DNA from: Microbacterium yannicii
Lineage (GTDB): Bacteria > Actinomycetota > Actinomycetes > Actinomycetales > Microbacteriaceae
Length of the DNA: 64,000 nucleotides
Direction: 5' to 3'
Assembly (NCBI RefSeq): GCF_024055635.1
Contig: NZ_JAMXMB010000003.1
Location: 62,001-126,000, forward strand
The first letter of the stretch is position 1, and each line of letters opens with the position of its first letter. The position numbers and the translations under genes were made by a program. Under the pieces are notes generated by a model, which was not told where the DNA came from, searched no databases, and saw only the letters and a list, made by a program, of their open reading frames with translations. Positions 33,939 through 42,708 of this stretch are shown here, one piece after another.

Positions 33939-34802
33939 CGCGGGCGACGTGAGGCGCTGGGTGCCGATCACCTGCAGGAGGGCGAGCGCCTCGGCCTCGC
34001 GCGTGCCGGGTGCGGCCGAGTAGACGATGAGCTGTTGGTCGTCGCCCGGGATCTCCAGGGTGTCGCAGTCGAGCACCAGCGGACCGAGTTCGGGATGCAC
34101 GACGGTCTTGGCGTGGCCGGGCCATCCGCCGACGGCGTCGCCCGCCCACAGCAGCGCGAAGTCCGGCGAGCCGCTGCGGAGCTCGCTGATGAGCGCAGCC
34201 AGACCCGCGTCGTTGGGATAGCGGGCCGCCGTCGACTTGAGGCCTGCGACGATCTGGCCCGCGGTGGACTCACGCTCCGAGTCGGTCTCGCCCACCGTGC
34301 TGCGCGGCGCATCGCGCGCATCCGGCAGGAACCGCAGACGCAGGAGGTTCCGGCGTGCGGGTGGCAGCGCCGACCAGTCGCCGTGGAGCGCCGATGACAG
34401 TGCGTTCCACGCGAGAACGTCGCCCTTGGCGCTCAGCAGGATCACGGGCACGTCGTGGAAGCGGTCGATGAGCCTCAACACGCTCGGACGCACGTGCATC
34501 CGGATCGAATCGGGGCCGGGCGGGGGGCTGCCCGCCAGATGGAAGAGCGTCTCGCGCTCGGCGGCGTCGAGGCGCAGGGCGCGCGCGAGCGCCTCCAGCA
34601 CCGAGGTGGACGGCACCGGGCCGCGGCCCTGCTCGAGTCGCACGACGTAGTCGACGCTGATCCCCGCGAGGATGGCGACCTCCTCACGACGCAGACCCGG
34701 CGTCCGTCGCCGCGGACCTGCCGGCAGTCCGACGTCCTCGGGGCTCACGCGCTCGCGCGCATGCCGGAGGCGGCTCGCCAGTGCGGCGCGGTTCATCGTC
34801 AC
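33936..34802 (-). CDS. XRE-family regulator with MmyB-like ligand-binding domain
   Basis: A 288-residue regulator. The N-terminal HTH (residues 28-78) has RRTPGLRREEVAILAGIS and VDYVVRLEQGRGPVPS, the typical MmyB opening, and the C-terminal PAS-like domain (about 105-280) has the conserved DVLAWNAL and VHPELGPLVLDCDTLEIPG segments. Such regulators in actinomycetes often sit divergent to a short-chain dehydrogenase, as here. GTG 34802 is six bases after CATGCT; an ATG two codons later is an alternative start. Confidence 0.87.
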   Translation of the reverse strand: MTMNRAALASRLRHARERVSPEDVGLPAGPRRRTPGLRREEVAILAGISVDYVVRLEQGRGPVPSTSVLEALARALRLDAAERETLFHLAGSPPPGPDSIRMHVRPSVLRLIDRFHDVPVILLSAKGDVLAWNALSSALHGDWSALPPARRNLLRLRFLPDARDAPRSTVGETDSERESTAGQIVAGLKSTAARYPNDAGLAALISELRSGSPDFALLWAGDAVGGWPGHAKTVVHPELGPLVLDCDTLEIPGDDQQLIVYSAAPGTREAEALALLQVIGTQRLTSPA

Positions 34803-34808
34803 CCGACC

Positions 34809-34829
34809 AGCATGCTCGCTCCGGGAGCG
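34809..34829. promoter_or_regulatory. MmyB/SDR divergent control site
   Basis: CATGCT (34809-34814, minus strand) is a -10 candidate six bases before GTG 34802. Just upstream, CGCTCC-G-GGAGCG (34817-34829) is a perfect 13-bp palindrome and a likely operator shared by the two divergent genes. Confidence 0.45.
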
Positions 34830-34903
34830 CCCAGGGTAGGACGGCGAGTCCCACGATCGACCGGCCCTGTCGCCGGGGGTTCGCCGGCGCGAGTGTGGTG
34901 GTC

Positions 34904-35614
34904 ATGACAACTGCACTCATCACAGGAGCGACCCGCGGACTCGGCCGAGAAACCGCACGACGGCTGGCGGGGCTCGGCTGGACCGTCTGGATCGGCGCGC
35001 GCGACATCGAGGCCGGCCGCCGGGTGGCGGCTGAGCTCGCCGGGGCCGGCGACGGCGCGGACGTCCGCGCCGTCGGGCTCGACGTCACCGACGACGCGTC
35101 CGTGGGAGACGCCGCCGAGACGGTAGCCGCGGCCGGCACCGGCCTCGACGTCCTCGTCAACAACGCCGGCATCGGCGGACGGTTCATCGGGCCGCGCGAG
35201 ACCACGCCGGCCGACTTCATCGCCGTCTACGGCGTCAACGTGCTCGGGCCGGTCAGGGTCACCTCCGCCTTTCTGCCCCTCCTCGAGCAGTCGGTGAGTC
35301 CGCGGCTCGTGATGGTCTCGAGCGGGATGGGCTCGCTCACCGTGACCAACGATCCGAGCCGCGCCGAGTCGACCATGGTCGGGCTGCCGTATCCGTCGTC
35401 GAAGGCCGCGCTGAACATGATCACGTCGATGTACGCCAAGGAACTGCCCGCCGTACGGGTGTGCGCGGTGGATCCCGGCTGGACCGCGACAGACTTCAAC
35501 GGCAACGCGGGGCGCCAGACCGTCGAGGAGGGCGCAGAGGCGATCGTGGCGGGCGCGTCGGCCGACACGGTCCCCGGCTTGTTCTTCGACCGTCGTGGCC
35601 GACTGCCCTGGTGA
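34904..35614 (+). CDS. Short-chain dehydrogenase/reductase
   Basis: A 236-residue classical SDR: NADP-binding TGATRGLGRETARRL (residues 7-21), LVNNAGIGG near 80, catalytic Ser in VMVSSGMGS and the YPSSK active site near 160. Length and motifs are complete. The start at ATG 34904 is chosen because the Rossmann strand begins three residues later; the Shine-Dalgarno is poor (GTGGTGG). Divergent from the MmyB-type regulator, which probably controls it. The substrate is unknown. Confidence 0.88.
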   Translation: MTTALITGATRGLGRETARRLAGLGWTVWIGARDIEAGRRVAAELAGAGDGADVRAVGLDVTDDASVGDAAETVAAAGTGLDVLVNNAGIGGRFIGPRETTPADFIAVYGVNVLGPVRVTSAFLPLLEQSVSPRLVMVSSGMGSLTVTNDPSRAESTMVGLPYPSSKAALNMITSMYAKELPAVRVCAVDPGWTATDFNGNAGRQTVEEGAEAIVAGASADTVPGLFFDRRGRLPW

Positions 35615-35663
35615 CCGCCGCCGCGCTGAGCGATGCCAGGTGACCGCCGACCTGCCGCGAGCG

Positions 35664-35669
35664 TAGCCT
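35664..35669 (+). promoter_or_regulatory. Leaderless -10 (TAGCCT) of the YyaL-like gene
   Basis: TAGCCT ends six bases before GTG 35676; no Shine-Dalgarno sequence. Confidence 0.6.
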
Positions 35670-35675
35670 GGGGCC

Positions 35676-37556
35676 GTGGCATCCCGTCTGGCGAATTCGA
35701 CCAGTCCGTACCTGAGAGCCCACGCGGGCAACCCGGTCGCGTGGTTCCCGTGGGGCGAGGACGCGTTCGCCGAGGCGCGGCGACGTGACGTGCCGGTGAT
35801 GGTGTCGATCGGCTACTCGACGTGCCACTGGTGCCATGTGATGGCACGCGAGTCCTTCGAGGATGCCGCCACCGCCGCGGACCTCGACGCCGGGTTCGTG
35901 GCGATCAAGGTGGACCGCGAGGAACACCCCGAGGTCGATGCGACGTACATGGCTGCGGCGTCGGCGTTCAGCCCGAGCCTCGGCTGGCCGCTCACGGTGT
36001 TCGCCACCCCTGACGGGCGGCCGTTCTACGCCGGCACGTACTTCCCACCCGAGCCTCGCGCGGGCATCCCCTCCTTCCGGCAGGTCCTCGCCGCGGTGCA
36101 GGAGGCGTGGACCCAGCGGCGGGACCAGATCGACGAGACCGCGCATGCCGTCGCCGGCGCGCTCGCAGAGGTCCGCGATGCCGAGCCCGGGCCCGGTGCG
36201 GCCGTGCCGGCCGCAGACGACCTGGTCGCCGCGGCGCGCGCGCTCGCCGCCCGCGAGGACCCGCGTCACGGCGGATTCGGGGACCCCGCCTCGAACGCTC
36301 CCAAGTTCCCGGTGGCGACGGCACTGCGATTCCTGCAGACGCGAGTGGTGCGCGAGCGGGCGGCCGCGGCATCCGTCGTCGCCGACCGCGCGCTCGCCGT
36401 CATGGCCTCATCGCCGCTGCGCGACCCCGTCGAGGGCGGCTTCTTCCGCTACGCCACCCGGCCTGACTGGACCGTGCCGCACTACGAGCGCATGCTGACC
36501 GACAACGCCCAGCTGCTCGATGTGGCCATGGACACTGCGGCGATGGACACCGTGGTGATGGGCACCGTAGCTGCGCGGCACGACGTCGCCCGGGGCATCG
36601 CCGGGTTCCTCATCGACGTGCTGCAGCAGCCGGGCGGCGGCTTCGGAGCCGCCCAGGACTCCGAGTCCTGGATAGACGGCGTACGCAGCGAGGGAGGCTA
36701 CTATCTCCGCGACGCGGCCGGGCGCGCTTCGCTCGAGCCGCCGGCGGTCGACGGCAAGGTGGTCAGCGGCTGGAACGGCCTCGCCATCGGCGCGCTCGCC
36801 CGTGCGGGCGCGCGACTCGGCGAGGCCCGCTGGATCGAAGCCGCGCGCTGGGCGGCCGACGCGGTCCTCGAGACCAACGTCGCCGCCGACGGCCGGCTGC
36901 TGCGCGCCTCGCTCGACGAGGTGCCGTCACGCGCGCACGCGACGCTCGCCGACCACGGTCAACTGGCGGCCGGGCTGCTCGCGCTGGCTGTCGCCACGGG
37001 CGAGGTCGCGTACGCCGTCCGGGCACGCGAGCTCGTCGACGCGTGCGTGGCACCGGATGGTCGCGCGGCGGTGCCCGGCGGGGGAGACCCGGTGCTGACC
37101 CGGCAGGGCATCGGAGCTCCGGATGCCGCCTCCGACGCCGATGAGCCCTCCGGCCCCGCGGCGCTCGGCGAAGCGGCCGCGGTGCTCTGGACTCTCGGCG
37201 CCGGCGACCAGTACCGCTCCTTCGCCGAGCGCCTGGTCGCGACGCACTCCTCGGCGGCTCTCTCGCAGCCGCTCGCGTACGGCGCGCTGCTCCGGGTCGC
37301 GATGATGCTCGCCGTCGCGCCCCGGCAGATCGTGGTCGTCGCGAGCGACGCCGACGCCCCGATCGCGACCGCGGCCCGCGGCATCCGTGCCGACGTCGTG
37401 AGCGTCGTGTCGCCCGAGCAGGTCACGGCCTGGGCGGACGCCGGGTTCGGGCTGTTCGCCGACAAGGCGCTGCGGGAGGGGCAGGCGACCGCCTACGACT
37501 GCCGCGATTTCGCGTGCCGGCTGCCTGTCACCGACCCGGGCCTGCTCGAGCCCTGA
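35676..37556 (+). CDS. DUF255 thioredoxin-like / YyaL (spermatogenesis-associated protein 20-like)
   Basis: A 626-residue protein with an N-terminal thioredoxin-fold DUF255 domain: [20 protein letters not shown], then [18 protein letters not shown] with the CxxC pair near residue 52, and the [20 protein letters not shown] segment. The rest is an alpha/alpha six-barrel domain resembling glycoside-processing enzymes ([20 protein letters not shown] near residue 355). The family is widespread and its reaction is not established. Convergent with the mannosyltransferase gene, 12 bases away. Confidence 0.88.
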   Translation: MASRLANSTSPYLRAHAGNPVAWFPWGEDAFAEARRRDVPVMVSIGYSTCHWCHVMARESFEDAATAADLDAGFVAIKVDREEHPEVDATYMAAASAFSPSLGWPLTVFATPDGRPFYAGTYFPPEPRAGIPSFRQVLAAVQEAWTQRRDQIDETAHAVAGALAEVRDAEPGPGAAVPAADDLVAAARALAAREDPRHGGFGDPASNAPKFPVATALRFLQTRVVRERAAAASVVADRALAVMASSPLRDPVEGGFFRYATRPDWTVPHYERMLTDNAQLLDVAMDTAAMDTVVMGTVAARHDVARGIAGFLIDVLQQPGGGFGAAQDSESWIDGVRSEGGYYLRDAAGRASLEPPAVDGKVVSGWNGLAIGALARAGARLGEARWIEAARWAADAVLETNVAADGRLLRASLDEVPSRAHATLADHGQLAAGLLALAVATGEVAYAVRARELVDACVAPDGRAAVPGGGDPVLTRQGIGAPDAASDADEPSGPAALGEAAAVLWTLGAGDQYRSFAERLVATHSSAALSQPLAYGALLRVAMMLAVAPRQIVVVASDADAPIATAARGIRADVVSVVSPEQVTAWADAGFGLFADKALREGQATAYDCRDFACRLPVTDPGLLEP

Positions 37557-37568
37557 CTCCGGATCGCC

Positions 37569-39242
37569 TCAGACCCAGCTGTTGAGCCACATGTGGATGT
37601 GCCAGAAGTCGTAGGGCACATTCACCGCCGAGATCACCGGGTACCAGAACACGGACAGCGCGAGCGCGACCCCGAGGAACACCAGCACCAGGCGCTGACC
37701 CGTCAGACGGCGGTAGGTGTCCGCGGCGGGTGGCCCCGCGATGTCCTTGAGCGCGAAGGTGAGCGCCAGCAGCATGAAGGGCAGGATCAGCACCGTATAG
37801 AACTGGAACACCGTGCGCGCGGGCAGGAACAGCCACGGCGTGTACGTGACCGCGACGCCGGTGAGCACGAGCGCGTAGCGCCAGTCGCGGACGACCACGA
37901 ATCGGTACGCCAGATAGAGGACCGCAGCCACCCCGGCGTACCAGATCAGCGGGTTGGGCATGGTCGAGATGACCTCGCTGCACCCGTTGGGGACGGTGCA
38001 CCCGTTCACGCCGTACGCGTCGTGGTGGTAGTACACCCCGGTCGGCCGGATCAGCAGCGGCCACTGCCACGCCGGACTGGCATACGCATGCCCCGAGGTG
38101 ATGCCGGCCGTCGAGGTGTACATCGCCTGGTGGTAGAGCCACAGGCTCTCGAGCGGATTGCTGCCGGCGTGGCGGTCGTAACCGCCATCGGTGACGAGCC
38201 AGCCGGTCCACGACGCCAGATACACCAGCACCGCGACGGGCACGAACAGCACGAACGTCACGAGACCCTGCCGCACGGCATCCGTCGGCCAGAACAGCAC
38301 ACCCGCCCGTCGACGCGCGAGCGCATCGGTCACCACGAGATAGACGCCGAGCCCCGCGAGCACCCACGCGCCCGACCACTTCACCGCGCTGGCCGCGCCG
38401 AGCGCCGCGCCCGCCGCGATCAGCCACGGGCGGTTCCAGAGCACCGGACCCCAGGACGGCGGCTCCTCGCCGTCGTACCGCGCAGCGACGGTCTCGGCGA
38501 TGCGCGTCATCGTGCGCTCGCGATCGCGCAGCACGAAGAGGAACGCGAGCAGCACGAAGAAGGTGAGCGATGTGTCGAGCAGCGCGACGCGGCTCATCGA
38601 GATCGCGAGACCGTCCACCGCCATGAGGAGCCCGGCGACCACCGCGAAGGTCGTCGACCTCGTCAGGCGCTTCGCGATCAGCATGAGCAACAGCACCGAG
38701 GCGATGCCGAGGAGTGCCGTGGTGATGCGCCAGCCCCACCCGGACTCGGGTCCGAGCACCATCATGCCCAGCGCGATGATCCACTTGCCGAGCGGCGGAT
38801 GCACCACGAACGACGGGTTCGACGTGAAGACGTTCGGGTCGCCCGACAGGAAGCTCTCGTTGCCGTTCGACGGCCACGAGCCCTCGTACCCGAGATGCAG
38901 CATCGACCAGGCGTCCTTGACGTAGTAGGTCTCGTCGAACTGGTTCATCAGGTCGTGCGCCGCGGCGAGGTTCCACAGGCGCAGCAGGGCGGCGATGAGC
39001 AGGACGATCGCCGGCCCGAGCCAGGCGTAGAGCCGGCGGGCGCGGGCATCCCCGCTCAGGCGGCGTGCGAAGCGGTCGTACAGGCTCGGTCGTGCCGGGG
39101 GGAGGAGCGGCGCGGCGGGCTGGTCGGCACGGTGCTGGTCGTCAGTGTGCTGGTCGGCATTGTGCTGGTCGGCACCGGGCTGGTCGGCGCCGTGCTGGTC
39201 GGCGCCGGGCTGCTCGACAGTGGGCCGCGGGGCATGCGTCAC
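37569..39242 (-). CDS. pmt: Protein O-mannosyltransferase (Pmt, GT39)
   Basis: A 557-residue polytopic glycosyltransferase that moves mannose from polyprenyl-phosphate-mannose to secreted proteins. After the cytoplasmic tail come about 11 TM helices; the first outer loop carries NQFDETYYVKDAWSMLH with the catalytic DE pair and the next VHPPLGKWIIALG. The N-terminal 42 residues are seven five-residue repeats (ADQHx type) encoded by a 15-bp tandem repeat, an odd, probably disordered tail. GTG 39242 has TAGACT seven bases upstream in a bidirectional promoter with rsmI. pmt next to rsmI is the usual actinobacterial order. Confidence 0.9.
   Translation of the reverse strand: MTHAPRPTVEQPGADQHGADQPGADQHNADQHTDDQHRADQPAAPLLPPARPSLYDRFARRLSGDARARRLYAWLGPAIVLLIAALLRLWNLAAAHDLMNQFDETYYVKDAWSMLHLGYEGSWPSNGNESFLSGDPNVFTSNPSFVVHPPLGKWIIALGMMVLGPESGWGWRITTALLGIASVLLLMLIAKRLTRSTTFAVVAGLLMAVDGLAISMSRVALLDTSLTFFVLLAFLFVLRDRERTMTRIAETVAARYDGEEPPSWGPVLWNRPWLIAAGAALGAASAVKWSGAWVLAGLGVYLVVTDALARRRAGVLFWPTDAVRQGLVTFVLFVPVAVLVYLASWTGWLVTDGGYDRHAGSNPLESLWLYHQAMYTSTAGITSGHAYASPAWQWPLLIRPTGVYYHHDAYGVNGCTVPNGCSEVISTMPNPLIWYAGVAAVLYLAYRFVVVRDWRYALVLTGVAVTYTPWLFLPARTVFQFYTVLILPFMLLALTFALKDIAGPPAADTYRRLTGQRLVLVFLGVALALSVFWYPVISAVNVPYDFWHIHMWLNSWV
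39118..39222. repeat. 15-bp tandem repeat, seven units, in the pmt 5' end
   Basis: Units of the form TGCTGGTCGGCACCG are repeated head to tail seven times with few mismatches, preserving the reading frame and encoding pentads such as ADQHG, ADQPG and ADQHN. Confidence 0.85.
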
Positions 39243-39249
39243 GGGGCCA

Positions 39250-39259
39250 AGTCTAGGCT
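39250..39259. promoter_or_regulatory. Bidirectional promoter with overlapping -10 boxes (pmt/rsmI)
   Basis: The ten bases AGTCTAGGCT contain TAGACT on the minus strand (39250-39255), seven bases before pmt GTG 39242, and TAGGCT on the plus strand (39254-39259), six bases before rsmI GTG 39266. The two hexamers share the central TA. Confidence 0.65.
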
Positions 39260-39265
39260 GAGGGC

Positions 39266-40084
39266 GTGATCATCCTCGCGGCGACCCCCATCGGAAACCT
39301 GGGGGACGCGTCCCGCCGCCTGGTCGAGGCCCTCTCGGCGGCGACCGTCGTCGCCGCCGAGGACACCCGCACGACGCAGCGCCTGCTGGCTGCGCTCGGC
39401 ATCTCGAACCGTCCGCGGCTGATCGCCCTGCACGACCACAACGAGAAGGAGCGGGCGCCCGAGCTCGTCGAGCTCGCCCGCGAGCAGGACGTGCTCGTCC
39501 TGAGCGACGCCGGCATGCCCACCGTCAGTGACCCCGGCTACGGGCTGGTGGCGGCCGCGGCGGCCGCAGGCGTGGCGGTGACCGCGATCCCCGGACCGAG
39601 CGCCGTCCTCACCGCGCTCGCGGTGTCGGGGCTGCCGACCGACCGCTTCACGTTCGAAGGCTTCGCGCCGCGCAAGCCGGGGGAGCGGGCGGCGGCCTTC
39701 CGCGCCCTCGCATCCGAGCCGCGCACCATGGTCTTCTTCGAAGCCCCCTCGCGTGCGGCTGCGACCCTGGCCGCCATGGCGACCGCGTTCGGCGACGACC
39801 GCCGCGCGGCAGTCTGCCGTGAGCTCACGAAGCTCCACGAGGAGGTGGCGCGAGGCTCGCTCGCCGAACTCGTCGCCTGGGCGGAGGCGGGCGTGCGCGG
39901 CGAACTGGTGATCGTCGTCGAAGGCGCCGCCGCGCGCGCCGTCGCCTTCCCCGACGCGGTGACCCAGGTGCTCGAGCTCGTCCGCGGCGGGACCCGTCTG
40001 AAGGATGCCGCAACCGAGGTCTCCGCGCTCACCGGACACTCCAGCCGGGAGCTGTATCAGGCCGCACTGGCGGCTCGGGCATAG
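39266..40084 (+). CDS. rsmI: 16S rRNA (cytidine-1402-2'-O)-methyltransferase
   Basis: A 272-residue SAM-dependent methyltransferase of the tetrapyrrole-methylase fold. It begins with IILAATPIGNLGDASRRL, then AEDTRTTQRLL and VLSDAGMPTVSDPGY, followed by IPGPSAVLTALAVSGLPTDRF, all diagnostic of RsmI, which methylates C1402 in the decoding centre of 16S rRNA. The GTG start is fixed by the leaderless -10 at 39254. It is followed by metG in the conserved order. Confidence 0.93.
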   Translation: MIILAATPIGNLGDASRRLVEALSAATVVAAEDTRTTQRLLAALGISNRPRLIALHDHNEKERAPELVELAREQDVLVLSDAGMPTVSDPGYGLVAAAAAAGVAVTAIPGPSAVLTALAVSGLPTDRFTFEGFAPRKPGERAAAFRALASEPRTMVFFEAPSRAAATLAAMATAFGDDRRAAVCRELTKLHEEVARGSLAELVAWAEAGVRGELVIVVEGAAARAVAFPDAVTQVLELVRGGTRLKDAATEVSALTGHSSRELYQAALAARA

Positions 40085-40100
40085 CCGACTGTTACGTTCC

Positions 40101-40116
40101 CGCCCATTTGGGGGCG
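40101..40116 (+). terminator. Possible hairpin after rsmI
   Basis: CGCCC (40101-40105) and GGGCG (40112-40116) enclose ATTTGG in the 92-bp rsmI-metG gap. The stem is short. Confidence 0.35.
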
Positions 40117-40164
40117 TCCCGGGCGGCGTGCGGTCACAGCGGCGGCGGCGGCATCCCGTCGAAC

Positions 40165-40170
40165 TAGACT
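40165..40170 (+). promoter_or_regulatory. Leaderless -10 (TAGACT) of metG
   Basis: TAGACT ends six bases before GTG 40177; no Shine-Dalgarno sequence. Confidence 0.6.
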
Positions 40171-40176
40171 CGTCGG

Positions 40177-41757
40177 GTGACTTCCGGCCCCTCGTCCTTC
40201 TACATCACGACGCCGATCTACTATCCGAGCGACGTGCCCCACATCGGCCACGGCTACACCACCGTGGCGGTCGACACCCTCGCGCGCTGGCATCGCCAGG
40301 CGGGCGACGACACCTGGATGCTGACGGGCACCGACGAGCACGGCCAGAAGATGATGCGCGCCGCGTCGGCGAACGGCGTGACGCCGCAGGAGTGGGTCGA
40401 CAAGCTCGTCACCGAGGCGTGGTTCCCGCTGCTGAAGACGCTGGATGTCGCCAACGACGACTTCATCCGCACGACGCAGCAGCGCCACGAGGAGCGGGTG
40501 CAGCAGTTCGTGCAGGCGATCTACGACCGCGGCTACATCTACGCCGGCGAGTACGAGGCGCTGTACTGCGTGGGCTGCGAGGAGTTCAAGCCCGAGTCCG
40601 AGATCGTCGACGGCACCGGCGCGTTCGAGGGCCTCAAGGTCTGCGCCATCCATTCGAAGCCCCTGGAGCTGCTGCAGGAGAAGAACTACTTCTTCAAGCT
40701 CAGCGAGTTCCAGGACCGGCTCCTCGAGCTGTACTCGAGCGTGCCCGACTTCGTGCGCCCCGAGTCGGCGCGCAACGAGGTGGTCTCGTTCGTGAAGAAC
40801 GGGCTGAAGGACCTGTCGATCTCGCGCTCCGCCTTCGACTGGGGCATCCCGCTGCCGTGGGACGAGTCGCACGTGATCTACGTCTGGGTCGACGCACTCC
40901 TCAACTACGCCACGGCGATCGGGTACGGAACGGACCCCGAGGAGTTCGCACGGCGCTGGCCGGCGTACCACATCGTCGGCAAGGACATCCTGCGCTTCCA
41001 CGCCGTCATCTGGCCCGCGATGCTGATGGCCGCCGGACTCGAGGTGCCCCGCGGCGTCTTCGCGCACGGCTGGCTGCTCGTCGGCGGCGAGAAGATGTCG
41101 AAGTCGAAGCTCACCGGCATCGCCCCGACCGAGATCACCGACGTCTTCGGCTCGGACGCCTATCGGTTCTACTTCCTGTCGGCGATCGCGTTCGGCCAGG
41201 ACGGCTCGTTCTCGTGGGAGGATCTGTCGGCGCGCTACCAGGCCGAGCTCGCCAACGGCTTCGGCAACCTCGCGTCGCGCACGACCGCCATGGTCGAGCG
41301 CTACTTCGAGGGCGTCGTGCCGCCGCCCGCCGAATACACTGCGGCGGATCTGCACATCCAGACCACAGTGGCGGATGCCGCGGCCGCCGCCGATGCCGCG
41401 ATCGACCGCTTCCGGATCGACGAGGCCATCAGCTCGGTCTGGACGATCGTCGACGCGCTGAACCTGTACATCACCGAGAACGAACCGTGGGCGCTCGCCA
41501 AGGACGACTCGCAGCGGGAGCGCCTCGGCACCGTGCTCTATACGGCGGCCGAAGGCCTCCGCGCGCTGGCCGTGCTGCTGTCGCCGGTGATGCCGGAGTC
41601 GACCGAGAAGCTCTGGATCGCGCTGGGCGCGGCGGAGTCGCTCGGTCGCCTGCAGGACCAGCCGCTGCGTGAGGCGGGCGGGTGGGGTGTGCTCAAGCCC
41701 GGCACCTCCGTCAACGGCCTGGCGCCGCTGTTCCCGCGCGTCGAGCAGTCGGTCTGA
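40177..41757 (+). CDS. metG: Methionyl-tRNA synthetase
   Basis: A 526-residue class I tRNA synthetase. The HIGH motif is in SDVPHIGHGYTTVAVD (near residue 20), a zinc knuckle is formed by CVGC and CAIH around residues 130-155, and KMSKSKLTG lies near residue 310. The C-terminal half is the anticodon-binding helical domain; there is no C-terminal EMAP dimerisation domain, which is normal for the short bacterial type. It ends one base into the TatD gene (TGATG), so the two are coupled. Confidence 0.96.
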   Translation: MTSGPSSFYITTPIYYPSDVPHIGHGYTTVAVDTLARWHRQAGDDTWMLTGTDEHGQKMMRAASANGVTPQEWVDKLVTEAWFPLLKTLDVANDDFIRTTQQRHEERVQQFVQAIYDRGYIYAGEYEALYCVGCEEFKPESEIVDGTGAFEGLKVCAIHSKPLELLQEKNYFFKLSEFQDRLLELYSSVPDFVRPESARNEVVSFVKNGLKDLSISRSAFDWGIPLPWDESHVIYVWVDALLNYATAIGYGTDPEEFARRWPAYHIVGKDILRFHAVIWPAMLMAAGLEVPRGVFAHGWLLVGGEKMSKSKLTGIAPTEITDVFGSDAYRFYFLSAIAFGQDGSFSWEDLSARYQAELANGFGNLASRTTAMVERYFEGVVPPPAEYTAADLHIQTTVADAAAAADAAIDRFRIDEAISSVWTIVDALNLYITENEPWALAKDDSQRERLGTVLYTAAEGLRALAVLLSPVMPESTEKLWIALGAAESLGRLQDQPLREAGGWGVLKPGTSVNGLAPLFPRVEQSV

Positions 41758-42689
41758 TGGCGACGCCCCCCGTCGCGTACCCCGCGGGAGGCTCCGACCC
41801 CTCGCAGTACGTCCGCACCCGCGAGAAGGGCTCGCGCGACGTCACGTATCCCGTGGCGCCCGAGCCCCTCGCGGTGCCGGTGTACGACAACCACTCCCAC
41901 CTCGAGATCGAGGACGGCCCTTCGACAGGCTCAGGCGCCGGGGGCCTGTCGCTCGACGAGCAGCTCGAGCGGGCGGCGGCGGTCGGCGTCGTCGGCGTCG
42001 TGCAGGCGGGTGGCGACATCGACTCGAGCCGGTGGTCGGCGTGGGCCGCGGCATCCCATCCCCGCGTGCTGGCGGCCGTGGCCATCCATCCCAACGAGGC
42101 GCCCGCGTACAAGGACGCGGGCCGTCTCGACGAGGCGATCGCGGTCATCGACGAGCTGGCGGCGCAGCCGCGTGTGCGGGCGATCGGCGAGACCGGGCTC
42201 GACTTCTTCCGCACCGGCGAAGAGGGACGGCCCGCGCAATTCGAGAGCTTCGAGGCGCACATCGCGCTCGCGAAGAAGCACGGCATCGCGATGCAGATCC
42301 ACGACCGCGACGCCCACGACGCCGTGCTCGAGACCCTGGAGCGGGTCGGTGCCCCTGAGCGCACGGTCTTCCACTGCTTCTCCGGCGACGACGCCATGGC
42401 GCGCATCGCTGCGGAGCGCGGCTACTACCTGTCGTTCGCCGGGAACGTCACGTTCAAGAACGCCCAGAACCTTCGCGACGCCCTCGCAGTGACGCCCCGC
42501 GAGCGGATCCTGGTCGAGACGGATGCCCCGTTCCTCACCCCCATCCCGCACCGCGGCCGTCCCAACGCGCCGTACCTGATCCCCGTGACGGTGCGGTTCA
42601 TGGCCGCCGAGCTCGGCGTCGACCTCGACGGGTTCTGCGCGCAGCTGGCGGCCAACAGCCTCGCGGCGTACGGCTCGTTCGAGGACTGA
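41757..42689 (+). CDS. TatD-family metal-dependent hydrolase (DNase)
   Basis: A 310-residue TIM-barrel hydrolase with all metal-binding motifs: YDNHSHLEIE (near residue 45), AIHPNEAP, GETGLDFF, IHDRDAHD, FHCFSGDD and ETDAPFLTPIPHRGRPN. It has a 40-residue N-terminal extension (PSQYVRTREKGSRDVTYP) common in actinobacteria. Between strand 1 and helix 1 a palindrome copy encodes PSTGSGAGG, lengthening the loop. TatD enzymes are 3'-5' exonucleases or deoxyribonucleases in DNA quality control. It is coupled to metG. Confidence 0.9.
   Translation: MATPPVAYPAGGSDPSQYVRTREKGSRDVTYPVAPEPLAVPVYDNHSHLEIEDGPSTGSGAGGLSLDEQLERAAAVGVVGVVQAGGDIDSSRWSAWAAASHPRVLAAVAIHPNEAPAYKDAGRLDEAIAVIDELAAQPRVRAIGETGLDFFRTGEEGRPAQFESFEAHIALAKKHGIAMQIHDRDAHDAVLETLERVGAPERTVFHCFSGDDAMARIAAERGYYLSFAGNVTFKNAQNLRDALAVTPRERILVETDAPFLTPIPHRGRPNAPYLIPVTVRFMAAELGVDLDGFCAQLAANSLAAYGSFED
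41917..41935. repeat. REP-like palindrome inside the TatD gene
   Basis: GCCCTTCGACAGGCTCAGG matches the hrpA copies, in frame to encode GPSTGSG. The 3' arm is altered to AGGCGCC, matching the 5' GGCCCT only partly. Confidence 0.6.
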
Positions 42690-42708
42690 CGGGCGTTCGG
42701 GGGGAGCG

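Noticed and set aside
39118..39222. CRISPR-like array
   Set aside because: Units are contiguous 15-mers without spacers and lie in the coding frame of pmt; it is a coding minisatellite.
37593..39269. 558-codon open frame opposite pmt
   Set aside because: Arg/Glu/His-rich shadow of the pmt reading frame with no domain; the sense gene is complete.
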